A stretch of 47,737 nt of DNA from Candidatus Azobacteroides sp. (GTDB lineage Bacteria > Bacteroidota > Bacteroidia > Bacteroidales > WRGA01), in the NCBI GenBank assembly GCA_009787405.1, contig WRGA01000113.1, forward strand, positions 1-47,737, in the 5' to 3' direction. Each line of letters opens with the position of its first letter. Within the stretch, counting starts at the first letter, position 1. Of the stretch, positions 17,482 to 27,050 are shown piece after piece. The position numbers were made by a program, and so were the translations under genes. Below the pieces are notes generated by a model. It made no database searches. It was not told where the DNA came from and saw nothing but the letters and a program-made list of their open reading frames with translations.

Positions 17482-17489
17482 TATTTTTG
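17482..17489 (+). promoter_or_regulatory. -7 box for the FAH-family gene
   Basis: TATTTTTG matches TAnnTTTG, 38 bp ahead of the ATG at 17528. It may also drive the T9SS genes that follow on the same strand. Confidence 0.5.
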
Positions 17490-17527
17490 TATGATTTAAT
17501 CTGCGACGCAAGAATCTCAAATAAAGA

Positions 17528-18142
17528 ATGAAAATAATCGCTGTCGGAATGAACTATTCCGAACACAATAAAGAAATGAAAAATCCGTTCTTGCCAAAAG
17601 AACCGGTGATTTTTATGAAACCCGATTCGGCTTTATTGAAAGACGGAAATCCGTTTTTTATTCCCGATTTTTCCCGGAATATTCAGTATGAAGCTGAATT
17701 AGTAGTCAAAATCAGTCGATTGGGTAAAAATATAACGGAAAAGTTTGCGCGGCGTTATTATGATGAGATCACCATCGGGATTGATTTTACGGCACGGGAT
17801 TTGCAACATAAATTAAGGGAAGAGGGTTATCCGTGGGAAATTTGTAAAGGATTTGATCATTCGGCAGCGATAGGAGATTTTATATCGATTGAAAAGTTTG
17901 ACGATGTCCAAAATATTGATTTTTCGCTTAAAAAAAACGGCGAAACAGTTCAAAAAGATAATTCCCGAAACATGATTTTCGGAATAGATGTCATCATCGC
18001 TTATATCAGTCGTTTTTTCACATTGAAAATCGGAGATCTGATATTTACGGGAACACCGGCAGGCGTCGGCAATGTCGATCCGAATGATCGGTTGGAAGGG
18101 TCTGTTCAAGACAAAAAACTTTTGGATTTTAAGATAAAATAA
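17528..18142 (+). CDS. Fumarylacetoacetate hydrolase family protein
   Basis: 204 residues, a short single-domain FAH protein. Recognisable are KIIAVGMNYSEHNKEM, PVIFMKPDSAL, YEAELVVKISR (metal-ligand Glu residues), GIDFTARDLQ, PWEICKGFDHSAAIGDF and the closing LKIGDLIFTGTPAGVG. Such enzymes cleave or decarboxylate acylpyruvates and oxaloacetate using Mg2+ or Mn2+; the specific substrate cannot be deduced. It precedes the PorU pair by 37 bp on the same strand. Confidence 0.93.
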   Translation: MKIIAVGMNYSEHNKEMKNPFLPKEPVIFMKPDSALLKDGNPFFIPDFSRNIQYEAELVVKISRLGKNITEKFARRYYDEITIGIDFTARDLQHKLREEGYPWEICKGFDHSAAIGDFISIEKFDDVQNIDFSLKKNGETVQKDNSRNMIFGIDVIIAYISRFFTLKIGDLIFTGTPAGVGNVDPNDRLEGSVQDKKLLDFKIK

Positions 18143-18179
18143 TTATAAGATTTGAATAAACAATTAATATTTATCCTGA

Positions 18180-21100
18180 ATGAATATGAAATTTTTTTAC
18201 AAGCTGATTATATTAAACGTTTTTCTTGCGTTAAGTGCAAGTAATGCATCCGCCGCTGTTTACACCGCATCTTCGGCATTGTCGGGCGGCAAATGGGTTA
18301 AGATGAGAGTTCCCGCCACCGGTATTTATAAGTTGACCTATGAAGACTTAACGGGTATGGGTTTTTCGAATCCCGCAAATGTTCAATTATATGGATACGG
18401 AGGGTGGATGCTTGATGAAAATTTCGGGACATACAAAATCGACGATCTTCCTCAAATGTCGGTTTGGGTTGAAAAAGGAAGCGACGGCGTATTCAATGCC
18501 GGAGATTATATTCTTTTTTATGCGAGAGGCCCCTTAAAGTGGGAATATAATGCAAGTTCAAAAGAGTTTGTGCATACGAATAATCCGTATAGTAACTACG
18601 GTTATTATTTTGTAACGGAAAGTAATGAACCCACAAAACAAATGAATAAGGTTCAGAGTTTGACAAGTTATACGAAAGAGTTTACCGGTTTTAACGATTA
18701 TCAGGTTTATGAAAAAGACTTGGTAAGCATCGGAAGGGTAGGTCGGGAATTTTACGGAGAAGATTTTTCGGTAAATACCGATCAGAATTTTTCAATCTCG
18801 ACTCCGGGCGTAATCAGTGAAAATGCCGGAAAGATCACCGTAAATTTTATAGCGAAGACCGCAACGGCAACTCCGGTGACAGTTCAAATAAACGGAACGA
18901 ACACATTGACAAAAAATGTACCTAAATATGAGGATGGTGAGACTGATTTGGCAAGAGAAACCTCGGTGACCGGCACATGGAGCGGAGCCAAAAGTGAAAC
19001 AAACATTGTCAACGTGGCTTATGGTGCGGTGGGGCATACCAATGCACGATTGAATTATATTCGGTTGAATTATGACCGGGCATTAAAATTTTATCAAGAT
19101 CCATATGTCTTATTCAGACAGGTTTCGGCTATGGGAAGCAATTCCAAGTATAATATTGGCGGATCGAATCAGAATGTGAAAATATGGGATATCAGCGATG
19201 TTGAAAATATTTGTCAAATCGATAACACAGTATTGACGGGAAATGTCACTTCGTTTATTACTAATGCATTGACATTACAAGAATTTGTGGCGGTAGATGT
19301 TTCGCAAAAAAATAGATTTGCCGTCCCGGAAATTATAGGGCCGGTTGAAAATCAAAATTTGCATGCATTGGGACAAACGGATATGGTGATTATTACCCAT
19401 CCGGATTTTATTACTCAAGCAGAACGGTTGGCCGATTTTCATCGGACAGTCGATAAAATGAGAGTACATGTGGTTTCTGCCGAGCAAATTTATAACGAAT
19501 TTTCATCGGGAACCCCGGATGCAAGCGCATATCGCAGGTTTATGAAAATGTTTTATGACAGAGGAAAAAGTTCGGGAGACAGTAATGAACTGCCGAAGTA
19601 TTTGTTGTTGTTCGGAGACGGTTGTTTTGATAACAGAGGAATCCTTTCGGATTGGTCGCTTTTCGGAAAGTGTGATTATTTGCTCACTTTTCAATCTGTG
19701 AATTCGATAAGTACAACAAGTACGTATTGTACAGATGACTATTTCGGTTTTTTGGAAGATACGAGCGGAAATATTCAGGCAAATCGCGTAGACATCGGGA
19801 TCGGTCGTTTTCCGGTGAAAACATTGCAAGAGGCTGTGAATGTGGTGGATAAAACGATTAATTATGTAGCGGATCCCATTCTTTCTCCGTGGAAAAACAA
19901 TGTTTGCCTCATTGCTTGTGACGGGGATAATAAATTACACGAAACTCAAGCCGATTCTATAGCTCGTTATTATTTTCAAAACGGGAATAAGAATTTTATT
20001 TTGAATAAAATATATTTAGAGACGTATAAAAAAGATCTGTCTTCATCGGGGTGTTTATTCCCGGATGCCAAGAAGAAGTTTTTTGATTTGTTGCAGTCGG
20101 GAACGTTACTGGTAAATTATACCGGTCATTCAAGCGAATCTAATTTAGCGATAAGCAGCACACGTTTTTTTTCCAAACAAGAAGCAGTAAATTTGACAAA
20201 TGATAAACTTCCTTTGTTTATTGCGGCATCGTGCAGTTATTCCCATTTTGATGATTACAACAACTCTTCAGGCGAAGAACTGTTGTTAAATGCGAAAGGC
20301 GGTGCAATAGCAGTATATGCGGCGACTCGGGTGGTAAATTCCACACCCAATTTTAAGATAAATATGGCATTTGCAGATAATATGTTCAAAAAAAATGAAA
20401 ATGGTCATAATCTTGCATTGGGAGATATTTCTAAATTATCGAAAAGACAGTTGGTTAATGATTTGAATAAATTGAACTTTATATTGCTCGGGGACCCGGC
20501 ATTACGATTGCCTTATCCTGAATACAAAGCTCAAGTGACAACTATAAACGGAATGGATGTGACTCAACAAACCGTGAAGTTGAGTGCGGGTTCTACGGTA
20601 ACGATAGCCGGCAGGATAGTGTCACCGTCGGGAAGCATTGCTTCCGATTTTTCCGGAACGGCAGTCATTGATGTATTTGATTCGAAAAAATTGATAGACA
20701 GAATAATGAAAGCCGGAACAGGAAGCAAAGCCGGAATTGTCGACACGACGAATGTTTATGATCAGGCGGAAAAAATATTTTCAGGAAAAACGATGGTTGT
20801 AAATGGCCAATTTTCCATGACATTTATTGTTCCTAAAGCGATTGCTTATACAAATGAGAAGGGTAAGATAAATATTTATGCGGTAAGTCAGACACAAAAT
20901 AATGAAGCTCAAGGATATTTCGATGATTTTTTGATCGGAGGAACATCCAATACCGCTGCATTTAATGATGTAACACCTCCGCAAATTAATTCGCTTTATA
21001 TTGGAAGCCCGAATTTCCAATCAGGAAACAAAGTCAATGATCAATCGGTTTTTGTTGTGGAAGTGGAAGATAAGGAAACAGGAATAAATACTTTTGGAGG

Positions 21101-21626
21101 GGCAGGCAGGGATGCCTTTTTATCGATCGATAATTCGTCATATACGAGTTATGTTTTGAATTCTTATTTTGAAAATGAACCGGGAAATCCGAAAAAAGGA
21201 AAATTCACTTTTACTTTGCCAAGTCTGACGGAGGGCAAACATACGCTCCAATTCAGAGTATGGGATATTATGGATAATTCGACGGTATCTCAACCGGTTG
21301 AATTTGAAATTAAGCCGATTCCCGTCATAAAAGATTTTGATTTGAATGCAATTTCAGATAATGAGTCTGTCACATTTTTTATTGAGAACAACACCAATAA
21401 TTCGGATGTAAACTTTAATATTGAAGTTTATAATTTGGCGGGTGATTTAGTGTGGAACAGCGAACAAAATGTTAATACAGATATATTGAAAACGCTTCTT
21501 GTTAAATGGAACAAAACGGGAAATGATTCAAAAAATGTAAATCCGGGAATATACACTTACAAAGCTGTTGTATTTTCCGGGGAAGATATAAGATCAACGG
21601 ATGTGAAGAAAATAGTCATTCAATGA
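18180..21626 (+). CDS. porU: Type IX secretion sortase PorU-like (C25 family), first copy
   Basis: 1148 residues, close to P. gingivalis PorU (about 1158). A signal peptide (MKFFYKLIILNVFLALSASNASA after the first two residues) leads to a PorU N-terminal region (GKWVKMRVPATGIYKLTYEDL; YGYGGWMLDENF; WVEKGSDGVFNAGDYILFYA) and a C25 gingipain-like domain (about residues 400-770). Candidate dyad: His650 (NYTGHSSE) and Cys685 (AASCSYSHFD). Ig-like domains and a C-terminal domain follow. PorU removes the sorting signal of T9SS cargo and links cargo to A-LPS at the cell surface. The C-terminal domain lacks the canonical proline-containing start seen in the next copy. The stop overlaps the start of the second copy (ATGA), implying translational coupling. 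Confidence 0.9.
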   Translation: MNMKFFYKLIILNVFLALSASNASAAVYTASSALSGGKWVKMRVPATGIYKLTYEDLTGMGFSNPANVQLYGYGGWMLDENFGTYKIDDLPQMSVWVEKGSDGVFNAGDYILFYARGPLKWEYNASSKEFVHTNNPYSNYGYYFVTESNEPTKQMNKVQSLTSYTKEFTGFNDYQVYEKDLVSIGRVGREFYGEDFSVNTDQNFSISTPGVISENAGKITVNFIAKTATATPVTVQINGTNTLTKNVPKYEDGETDLARETSVTGTWSGAKSETNIVNVAYGAVGHTNARLNYIRLNYDRALKFYQDPYVLFRQVSAMGSNSKYNIGGSNQNVKIWDISDVENICQIDNTVLTGNVTSFITNALTLQEFVAVDVSQKNRFAVPEIIGPVENQNLHALGQTDMVIITHPDFITQAERLADFHRTVDKMRVHVVSAEQIYNEFSSGTPDASAYRRFMKMFYDRGKSSGDSNELPKYLLLFGDGCFDNRGILSDWSLFGKCDYLLTFQSVNSISTTSTYCTDDYFGFLEDTSGNIQANRVDIGIGRFPVKTLQEAVNVVDKTINYVADPILSPWKNNVCLIACDGDNKLHETQADSIARYYFQNGNKNFILNKIYLETYKKDLSSSGCLFPDAKKKFFDLLQSGTLLVNYTGHSSESNLAISSTRFFSKQEAVNLTNDKLPLFIAASCSYSHFDDYNNSSGEELLLNAKGGAIAVYAATRVVNSTPNFKINMAFADNMFKKNENGHNLALGDISKLSKRQLVNDLNKLNFILLGDPALRLPYPEYKAQVTTINGMDVTQQTVKLSAGSTVTIAGRIVSPSGSIASDFSGTAVIDVFDSKKLIDRIMKAGTGSKAGIVDTTNVYDQAEKIFSGKTMVVNGQFSMTFIVPKAIAYTNEKGKINIYAVSQTQNNEAQGYFDDFLIGGTSNTAAFNDVTPPQINSLYIGSPNFQSGNKVNDQSVFVVEVEDKETGINTFGGAGRDAFLSIDNSSYTSYVLNSYFENEPGNPKKGKFTFTLPSLTEGKHTLQFRVWDIMDNSTVSQPVEFEIKPIPVIKDFDLNAISDNESVTFFIENNTNNSDVNFNIEVYNLAGDLVWNSEQNVNTDILKTLLVKWNKTGNDSKNVNPGIYTYKAVVFSGEDIRSTDVKKIVIQ

Positions 21627-24600
21627 AATTAAGATATTTAGCTACAATATGGTGTAATTTTTTTCTCCTGACAATCCATGTGAGTGCAATGTCGGGAGAA
21701 GAAAATACAACTATACTTCGTTCCGGATCGGAACGACATTCTTATGTATCTTCATCTGTTTTATCGACAGGGAAATGGGTGAAAATAAAAGTAAAAGAAA
21801 CCGGCATATATAAAATTACCTATGAAGATTTAATTGCAATGGGAATTTCCAATCCGGCCAATACGCAAATATATGGGTATGGGGGATGGATGTTGAGCGA
21901 AAACTTTTTGCAACCGAAAATAGATGATATACCACAATTGTCAGTTTGGGTTGAAAAAGGAAGTGATGGCGTGTTCAATGCCGGCGATTATATCTTGTTT
22001 TATGCCAAAGGTTCCATAAAATGGGAATATACTAATTCGACAACGGAAAAGTTTAAACATATAAATAATCCGTATTCGGATTACGGATATTATTTTGTAA
22101 CAGAAAGCGGTAGTGTAACCAAACAAATGCCGGTATTGTCTTATACCGATTCTTTTGTTCAAGAAATCAATACCTTTAATGATTATGTCGTTTATGAAAA
22201 AGACTTGGTCAATATCGGGAATACCGGAAGAGAGTTTTACGGGGAAGATTTTTCATACAATACCAGTCAAAATTTTACGCTTACAACTCCCGGAATAATA
22301 AACAACAATGCTTACATCAGTGTAAATTTTGTGGCGAAAGCCACAGCTTCAACCCCTGTAACGGTTAGAATAAACGGTGGAAATATATTGACTCAATCGG
22401 TGTCTCAGGCAACCGGAGAATATGAAGTTGCAAGAGCAATTGATGTGAAAGGAATTTGGAGTGAAGCCAAGCAAGAATCAAATACCGTAAACGTAACTTA
22501 TGGGGCAACGGGTCATTCCAATGTCCGGTTAAATTATATTCGAATAAATTATGACAGAGACTTAAAACTCAATGGAGCATACACATTGTTCAGAAATGTG
22601 TATGCAATCAATAAAGCATCAAAATATACGATTTCGGGGGTTAATCAGAATGTAAAAATATGGAATGTTACTTCGGACGAAAGTATTTCCCAAGTTGAAA
22701 CAAAAGCATCCGGAAGCACGATGTATTTCACATCCGATGCATCTTCAGCGGAAGAATTTGTTGCCGTTGATTTATCAAAGAAAGATCAGTTTCCCAAACC
22801 GGAAGTGGTGGGAGAAGTAAAAAATCAGGATTTGCATGCATTGGCGCAAACCGATATGGTAATTATTGCCCATCCCGATTTTTTGGAACAGGCTGAACGA
22901 ATTGCAGAGTTACACAGAACACATGACAGTTTACGAGTGTATGTTGTGTCGACAGATGCGGTGTATAATGAATTTTCTTCCGGTACTCCCGATGCTTCCG
23001 CTTATCGTTGGCTGATGAAAATGTTTTATGATAGAGGGAAATGGATCGGTGATGACAATGAACTGCCCAAATATTTGTTGTTATTCGGAGATGGTACTTT
23101 CGACAATAAATTATTGATGGCTGAGAAATGGAAATTAATCGAACCGGCAAATAAAATATTGACTTATCAGTCCTATAATTCCGTTAATGAAGTAAGTTCT
23201 GCTGTTATAGATGATTACTTCGGGTTTTTGGAAGATGATGACGGATGGAATTCATCTACGATCTTTGATACAGACTTCAAAAAAGCTTTGGTTGATATAG
23301 GCGTGGGGCGTTTTCCGGTACGAAATATAACAGAAGCAAAAAACGTAACAGATAAAGTGATTGCTTATGTTACAAATCCGGTTTATGGTTCATGGAAAAA
23401 TAATGTATGCTTTATTGCCGATGATAATTCCGGTGCAGAAACAGATTTTCATCACATGACTGAAGCTGACGAAGTTGCGACGACGTGTTTTGAAAACGAA
23501 AATAGAGGATTTGTCGTAAACAAGGTTTATTTGCAAACTTTCCAGAAGTCGACGACTGCATCAGGATATACTTATCCCGATGCGAAGAAGAAATTAAATA
23601 ATTTGATGCAGTCGGGGGTTTTAATGTTTAATTATACGGGGCATGGCATGCCCGACCACTTAGCATCGGAACAAATTTATACGAAAAATGATGCCGATAC
23701 TTGGCATATAACCCGATTGCCGGTGTTTATTACCGCAACATGTGAATTTTCCAGATTTGATGCTTTTGATACTTCCGGAGGAGAAGCTGTTTTGCTGAAT
23801 CCTACAGGAGGAGGAATCGCATTATTCTCGACGACAAGAGTTGCTTATTCGCCACAAAATTTTTCGATAAACAGACAATTGTGTAAAAATTTATTCTCCA
23901 AAATGCCGGACGGTAAATACATGAGGTTGGGAGATGCGTTTAAACTTGCGAAAAGAAATTTGGTGACATCGAATGAAGATCTTTCGTTAAACAAATTAGT
24001 ATATGTGCTACTTGGAGACCCGGCCTTGAAATTGGCATACCCCGAATATAATGCCGGGATTACAACTATAAACGGAGAGGATGTTACAACGTCTCAAACA
24101 TTTGGTGCAGGAGCTAATGTTACAATGACCGGTCAAATAGTGAATTTGGATGGAAGTAAAGTTTCTGACTTTTCCGGATTGGCTTATTTAACGTTGTTCG
24201 ATACGAAAGAAATTCTTTATAAGCCTTTAAGTAAAACGATTTATGATCGTGCGAATGTGCTTTATACCGGAAAACAACCCGTAGAAAACGGAGAATTCAC
24301 GGTATCTTTTATCGTGCCGAAAGACATGAGCTATTCTTATGAAACAGGGCGATTGAACATCTATGCCGCCGATTCCGAGGGTAAAATCGAGGCACAAGGC
24401 TATTATGAAAACTTTTATTTGGGAGGCACCGATCCTACCGGAATAGAAGATGAAAATCCTCCTGAAATCAAGAATATGTACTTGAATTATTCTGATTTTA
24501 AATCCGGGGATAAGGTGAACGATTCTCCTATTTTCTTTGCTGAGGTTGAAGACGAAAGTGGAATTAATATTTCCGGAAACGGCATCGGACATGACGCTAT

Positions 24601-25117
24601 AATAGTGATCGATAATTTGGCTTATGAAACGTATTCGTTAAATACCTATTTTGATGTTGAAACCGGAAATCCGGGTAAAGGAACCTTTAAGTTTAATATT
24701 CCCACATTATCAGCCGGAAAACATTTGCTGACATTCAGAGTATGGGATATCATGAATAATTCGACGACACAGTCGTTTGAATTTGAAGTGGAAGAAAACT
24801 TGTCACCCAAAATCGTTGATTTGTATGCATCTCCGAGTCCTGCGCGAGACGGTACTAGTTTCTATTTGACGCATGATCGTCCCGATTCCAATATTACAGT
24901 TAAAATTGATGTATACAATCTTAACGGAGTAAAGTTGTGGTCATTTGAACAAACCGGTTATTCCGATGTATTCAATGCCGTGCCTATTCCATGGGATTTG
25001 AAAACCTCCGGAGGACAAAAATTGTCGCCGGGAGTTTATATCTATCGGGCAAGTGTTTCTTCGGACGGTTCGAGTGAAAGTACAACAGCTAAAAAAATGA
25101 TTATATTGGCGCAATAA
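21623..25117 (+). CDS. porU: Type IX secretion sortase PorU-like (C25 family), second copy
   Basis: 1164 residues, clearly homologous to the preceding gene along its whole length (for example YGYGGWMLSENF, WVEKGSDGVFNAGDYILFYA, VIIAHPDFLEQAERIAELHR, DASAYRWLMKMFYDRGKW). Candidate dyad His674 (NYTGHGMPDH) and Cys707 (TATCEFSRFD) is intact. The C-terminal domain has the fuller type A-like form SPSPARDGTSFYLTHDRP...VYNLNGVKLW...SPGVYIYRA. It adjoins porV, the position of porU in P. gingivalis, so on synteny this may be the canonical sortase. The gap to porV holds a 16-bp perfect inverted repeat. Confidence 0.9.
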   Translation: MKLRYLATIWCNFFLLTIHVSAMSGEENTTILRSGSERHSYVSSSVLSTGKWVKIKVKETGIYKITYEDLIAMGISNPANTQIYGYGGWMLSENFLQPKIDDIPQLSVWVEKGSDGVFNAGDYILFYAKGSIKWEYTNSTTEKFKHINNPYSDYGYYFVTESGSVTKQMPVLSYTDSFVQEINTFNDYVVYEKDLVNIGNTGREFYGEDFSYNTSQNFTLTTPGIINNNAYISVNFVAKATASTPVTVRINGGNILTQSVSQATGEYEVARAIDVKGIWSEAKQESNTVNVTYGATGHSNVRLNYIRINYDRDLKLNGAYTLFRNVYAINKASKYTISGVNQNVKIWNVTSDESISQVETKASGSTMYFTSDASSAEEFVAVDLSKKDQFPKPEVVGEVKNQDLHALAQTDMVIIAHPDFLEQAERIAELHRTHDSLRVYVVSTDAVYNEFSSGTPDASAYRWLMKMFYDRGKWIGDDNELPKYLLLFGDGTFDNKLLMAEKWKLIEPANKILTYQSYNSVNEVSSAVIDDYFGFLEDDDGWNSSTIFDTDFKKALVDIGVGRFPVRNITEAKNVTDKVIAYVTNPVYGSWKNNVCFIADDNSGAETDFHHMTEADEVATTCFENENRGFVVNKVYLQTFQKSTTASGYTYPDAKKKLNNLMQSGVLMFNYTGHGMPDHLASEQIYTKNDADTWHITRLPVFITATCEFSRFDAFDTSGGEAVLLNPTGGGIALFSTTRVAYSPQNFSINRQLCKNLFSKMPDGKYMRLGDAFKLAKRNLVTSNEDLSLNKLVYVLLGDPALKLAYPEYNAGITTINGEDVTTSQTFGAGANVTMTGQIVNLDGSKVSDFSGLAYLTLFDTKEILYKPLSKTIYDRANVLYTGKQPVENGEFTVSFIVPKDMSYSYETGRLNIYAADSEGKIEAQGYYENFYLGGTDPTGIEDENPPEIKNMYLNYSDFKSGDKVNDSPIFFAEVEDESGINISGNGIGHDAIIVIDNLAYETYSLNTYFDVETGNPGKGTFKFNIPTLSAGKHLLTFRVWDIMNNSTTQSFEFEVEENLSPKIVDLYASPSPARDGTSFYLTHDRPDSNITVKIDVYNLNGVKLWSFEQTGYSDVFNAVPIPWDLKTSGGQKLSPGVYIYRASVSSDGSSESTTAKKMIILAQ

Positions 25118-25163
25118 AAAGATTAATCCGGAGTTATATTTATATGGGGAAAGTTGATGAACT

Positions 25164-25232
25164 AAGAATCAGGAACCAAAAGCCAAGATGAACGGTTACC
25201 AACCGATTACCTGGTGTTGGTTCCTGATTCTT
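25164..25232 (+). repeat. 16-bp perfect inverted repeat between porU and porV
   Basis: AAGAATCAGGAACCAA (25164-25179) and TTGGTTCCTGATTCTT (25217-25232) are exact reverse complements separated by 37 bp. No T-run follows, so it is not a standard terminator; it could be an mRNA-stabilising hairpin or attenuator before porV. Confidence 0.85.
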
Positions 25233-25286
25233 GTTCAGTATTATAAATCCATCGAATACGGAAAACAGAAAATAATTTAGAGAAGA

Positions 25287-26450
25287 ATGAGAAAATGTTT
25301 TGCAGCAGTATTTGTTGTATTTGTTTATTGCGGTTTTGTAAAAGCGCAAAAAGATGAGTTTAATCCCATTACAACCGGAGTTCCGTCTTTATCCATTGCG
25401 CCGGATGCCCGCGGCGGAGGAATGGGTGATGTGGGAGGAGCTACAACTCCTGATGTGAACTCCCAATTCTGGAACCCGGCAAAATATGCTTTTATGTACG
25501 ATAGAGCGGGTATTTCATTGTCGTATACACCTTGGTTGAGAAAGCTGGTAAATGATATTTATTTGGCTTATTTAGCGGGATTCTGGAAACTTGGGAGTGA
25601 GGATCAACACGCGATGAGCGCTTCTTTGCGTTATTTTTCTTTGGGAGATGTTTTGGTCACCAATGACGGAAAAAACGGTTATAACATTAATCCGTATGAA
25701 TTGGCCGTAGATTTGGGATATTCCATCAAACTTTCCGAAACGTTTTCTGGAGGGGTTGTTTTACGTTATATTTATTCGGATTTGGCGTGGAGCGAGAGTG
25801 ATGAAATATCTCCGGGATGGGCAATTGCCGCAGATGTTGCCGGATACTACAATAAATATGTGATGTTGGGCAGTGCCGAATCATTATTCAGTTTCGGATT
25901 TAATATTTCCAATATCGGGTCCAAAATTTCTTACGATAACGGAGCCAACAGTGTTTTTTTACCGACAAATTTGCGGCTGGGAGTGTCTTTATTGTATCCG
26001 GTGAGTACATATAATACTTTTGCGTTCAATATTGATTTAAATAAATTATTGGTTCCGACACCTCCGGATTATAGTTCGATGAGTACAGATAAAGAGAAAG
26101 ATCAAGCTCGGTTGGATTATCAAAGTATCGGTCCGGTTGCGGGAATTTTTAAGTCATTTTCCGATGCTCCCGGCGGATTCAAAGAGGAATTGGAAGAAAT
26201 CATGTGGTCAGTCGGCGCGGAATACGCTTACAATGACCAATTCTTTTTGCGTGGCGGTTATTATCACGAAAGTGAAAATAAAGGAAATCGGAAGTATTTT
26301 TCATTGGGCGCCGGATTTAAAATGAGCGTGTTCCAACTGGATGCAGCTTATTTGATTTCCACGGCACAATCCAATCCGTTGGACCAGACCTTGCGTTTTT
26401 CATTGTCCTTTAATATGGACGGACTCAAAGATTTATTTGGACGACGGTGA
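25287..26450 (+). CDS. porV: Type IX secretion outer-membrane protein PorV (LptO)
   Basis: 387 residues. Signal peptide MRKCFAAVFVVFVYCGFVKA, then the PorV signature GVPSLSIAPDARGGGMGDVGGATTPD and NSQFWNPAKYAFM, and a FadL-like 14-stranded barrel ending LDQTLRFSLSFNMDGLKDLFGRR. PorV binds the C-terminal sorting domain of cargo at the Sov translocon and shuttles it to the attachment complex. It lies directly downstream of the PorU pair and upstream of ispF, the same order as in P. gingivalis. Confidence 0.95.
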   Translation: MRKCFAAVFVVFVYCGFVKAQKDEFNPITTGVPSLSIAPDARGGGMGDVGGATTPDVNSQFWNPAKYAFMYDRAGISLSYTPWLRKLVNDIYLAYLAGFWKLGSEDQHAMSASLRYFSLGDVLVTNDGKNGYNINPYELAVDLGYSIKLSETFSGGVVLRYIYSDLAWSESDEISPGWAIAADVAGYYNKYVMLGSAESLFSFGFNISNIGSKISYDNGANSVFLPTNLRLGVSLLYPVSTYNTFAFNIDLNKLLVPTPPDYSSMSTDKEKDQARLDYQSIGPVAGIFKSFSDAPGGFKEELEEIMWSVGAEYAYNDQFFLRGGYYHESENKGNRKYFSLGAGFKMSVFQLDAAYLISTAQSNPLDQTLRFSLSFNMDGLKDLFGRR

Positions 26451-26456
26451 TTTTTA

Positions 26457-26552
26457 TAATAAACGGGTAGACAAGTAAACAAATGGACGAGTTTAAAAAG
26501 GTTCATAACTTTGTCACAACCCGTCGCTTGTCAACTTGTTTATTCGTTTTAT
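26457..26552 (+). repeat. Long imperfect inverted repeat between porV and ispF
   Basis: The left arm (about 26457-26494: AATAAACGGGTAGACAAGT...) is largely complementary to the right arm (about 26516-26552: ...ACTTGTTTATTCGTTTTATT), with several mismatches and a loop of about 20 bp. It fills almost all of the porV-ispF gap and would form a strong RNA hairpin. Confidence 0.6.
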
Positions 26553-26570
26553 TTGTTTGCTGAATTTATC

Positions 26571-27050
26571 ATGAATATTCGAGTCGGATTCGGTTATGAT
26601 GTGCATCGTCTTGTGGAAGGGCGTGACCTTTGGTTGGGCGGCATTCGTTTGGAACATACCTTGGGGTTGTTGGGGCATTCCGATGCCGATGTGTTGATTC
26701 ATGCGATTTGCGATGCTTTGCTCGGCGCTGCCAATATGCGGGATATCGGATTTCATTTTCCCGATACCGGAAAGGAGTTCAAGGATATCGACAGCAAGAT
26801 TTTATTGAAAGATACGGTGAAATTATTATCCGGAAAGAACTATAAAATCGGAAATATCGATGCGACGATTTGTGCCGAACATCCGAAAATAAATCCGTAT
26901 ATTCCTGAAATGCAAAATGTGTTGTCTGCGGTGATGCAGATTTCGTCGGAAGATGTCTCCATCAAAGCCACCACCAACGAAAAACTCGGTTTTGTCGGAA
27001 GGGAGGAAGGAATTTCCGCTTATGCTACCGTATTGATTTACAAAGATTAA
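26571..27050 (+). CDS. ispF: 2-C-methyl-D-erythritol 2,4-cyclodiphosphate synthase
   Basis: 159 residues from the ATG at 26571; an in-frame upstream start at 26511 would add 20 residues translated from the inverted repeat, so it is rejected. The motif GFGYDVHRL carries the metal ligands Asp and His, and LLGHSDADVLIHAICDALLGA carries the active-site region; EDVSIKATTNEKLGFVGREEGI is the CMP-binding end. It makes MEcPP in the MEP isoprenoid pathway. Its position after porV is conserved in Porphyromonas. Confidence 0.97.
   Translation: MNIRVGFGYDVHRLVEGRDLWLGGIRLEHTLGLLGHSDADVLIHAICDALLGAANMRDIGFHFPDTGKEFKDIDSKILLKDTVKLLSGKNYKIGNIDATICAEHPKINPYIPEMQNVLSAVMQISSEDVSIKATTNEKLGFVGREEGISAYATVLIYKD

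Noticed and set aside
26511-26570. Upstream start that would extend IspF by 20 residues
   Set aside because: The extra segment is translated from the inverted repeat and IspF proteins begin at the MNIRVGFGYDVHRL block.
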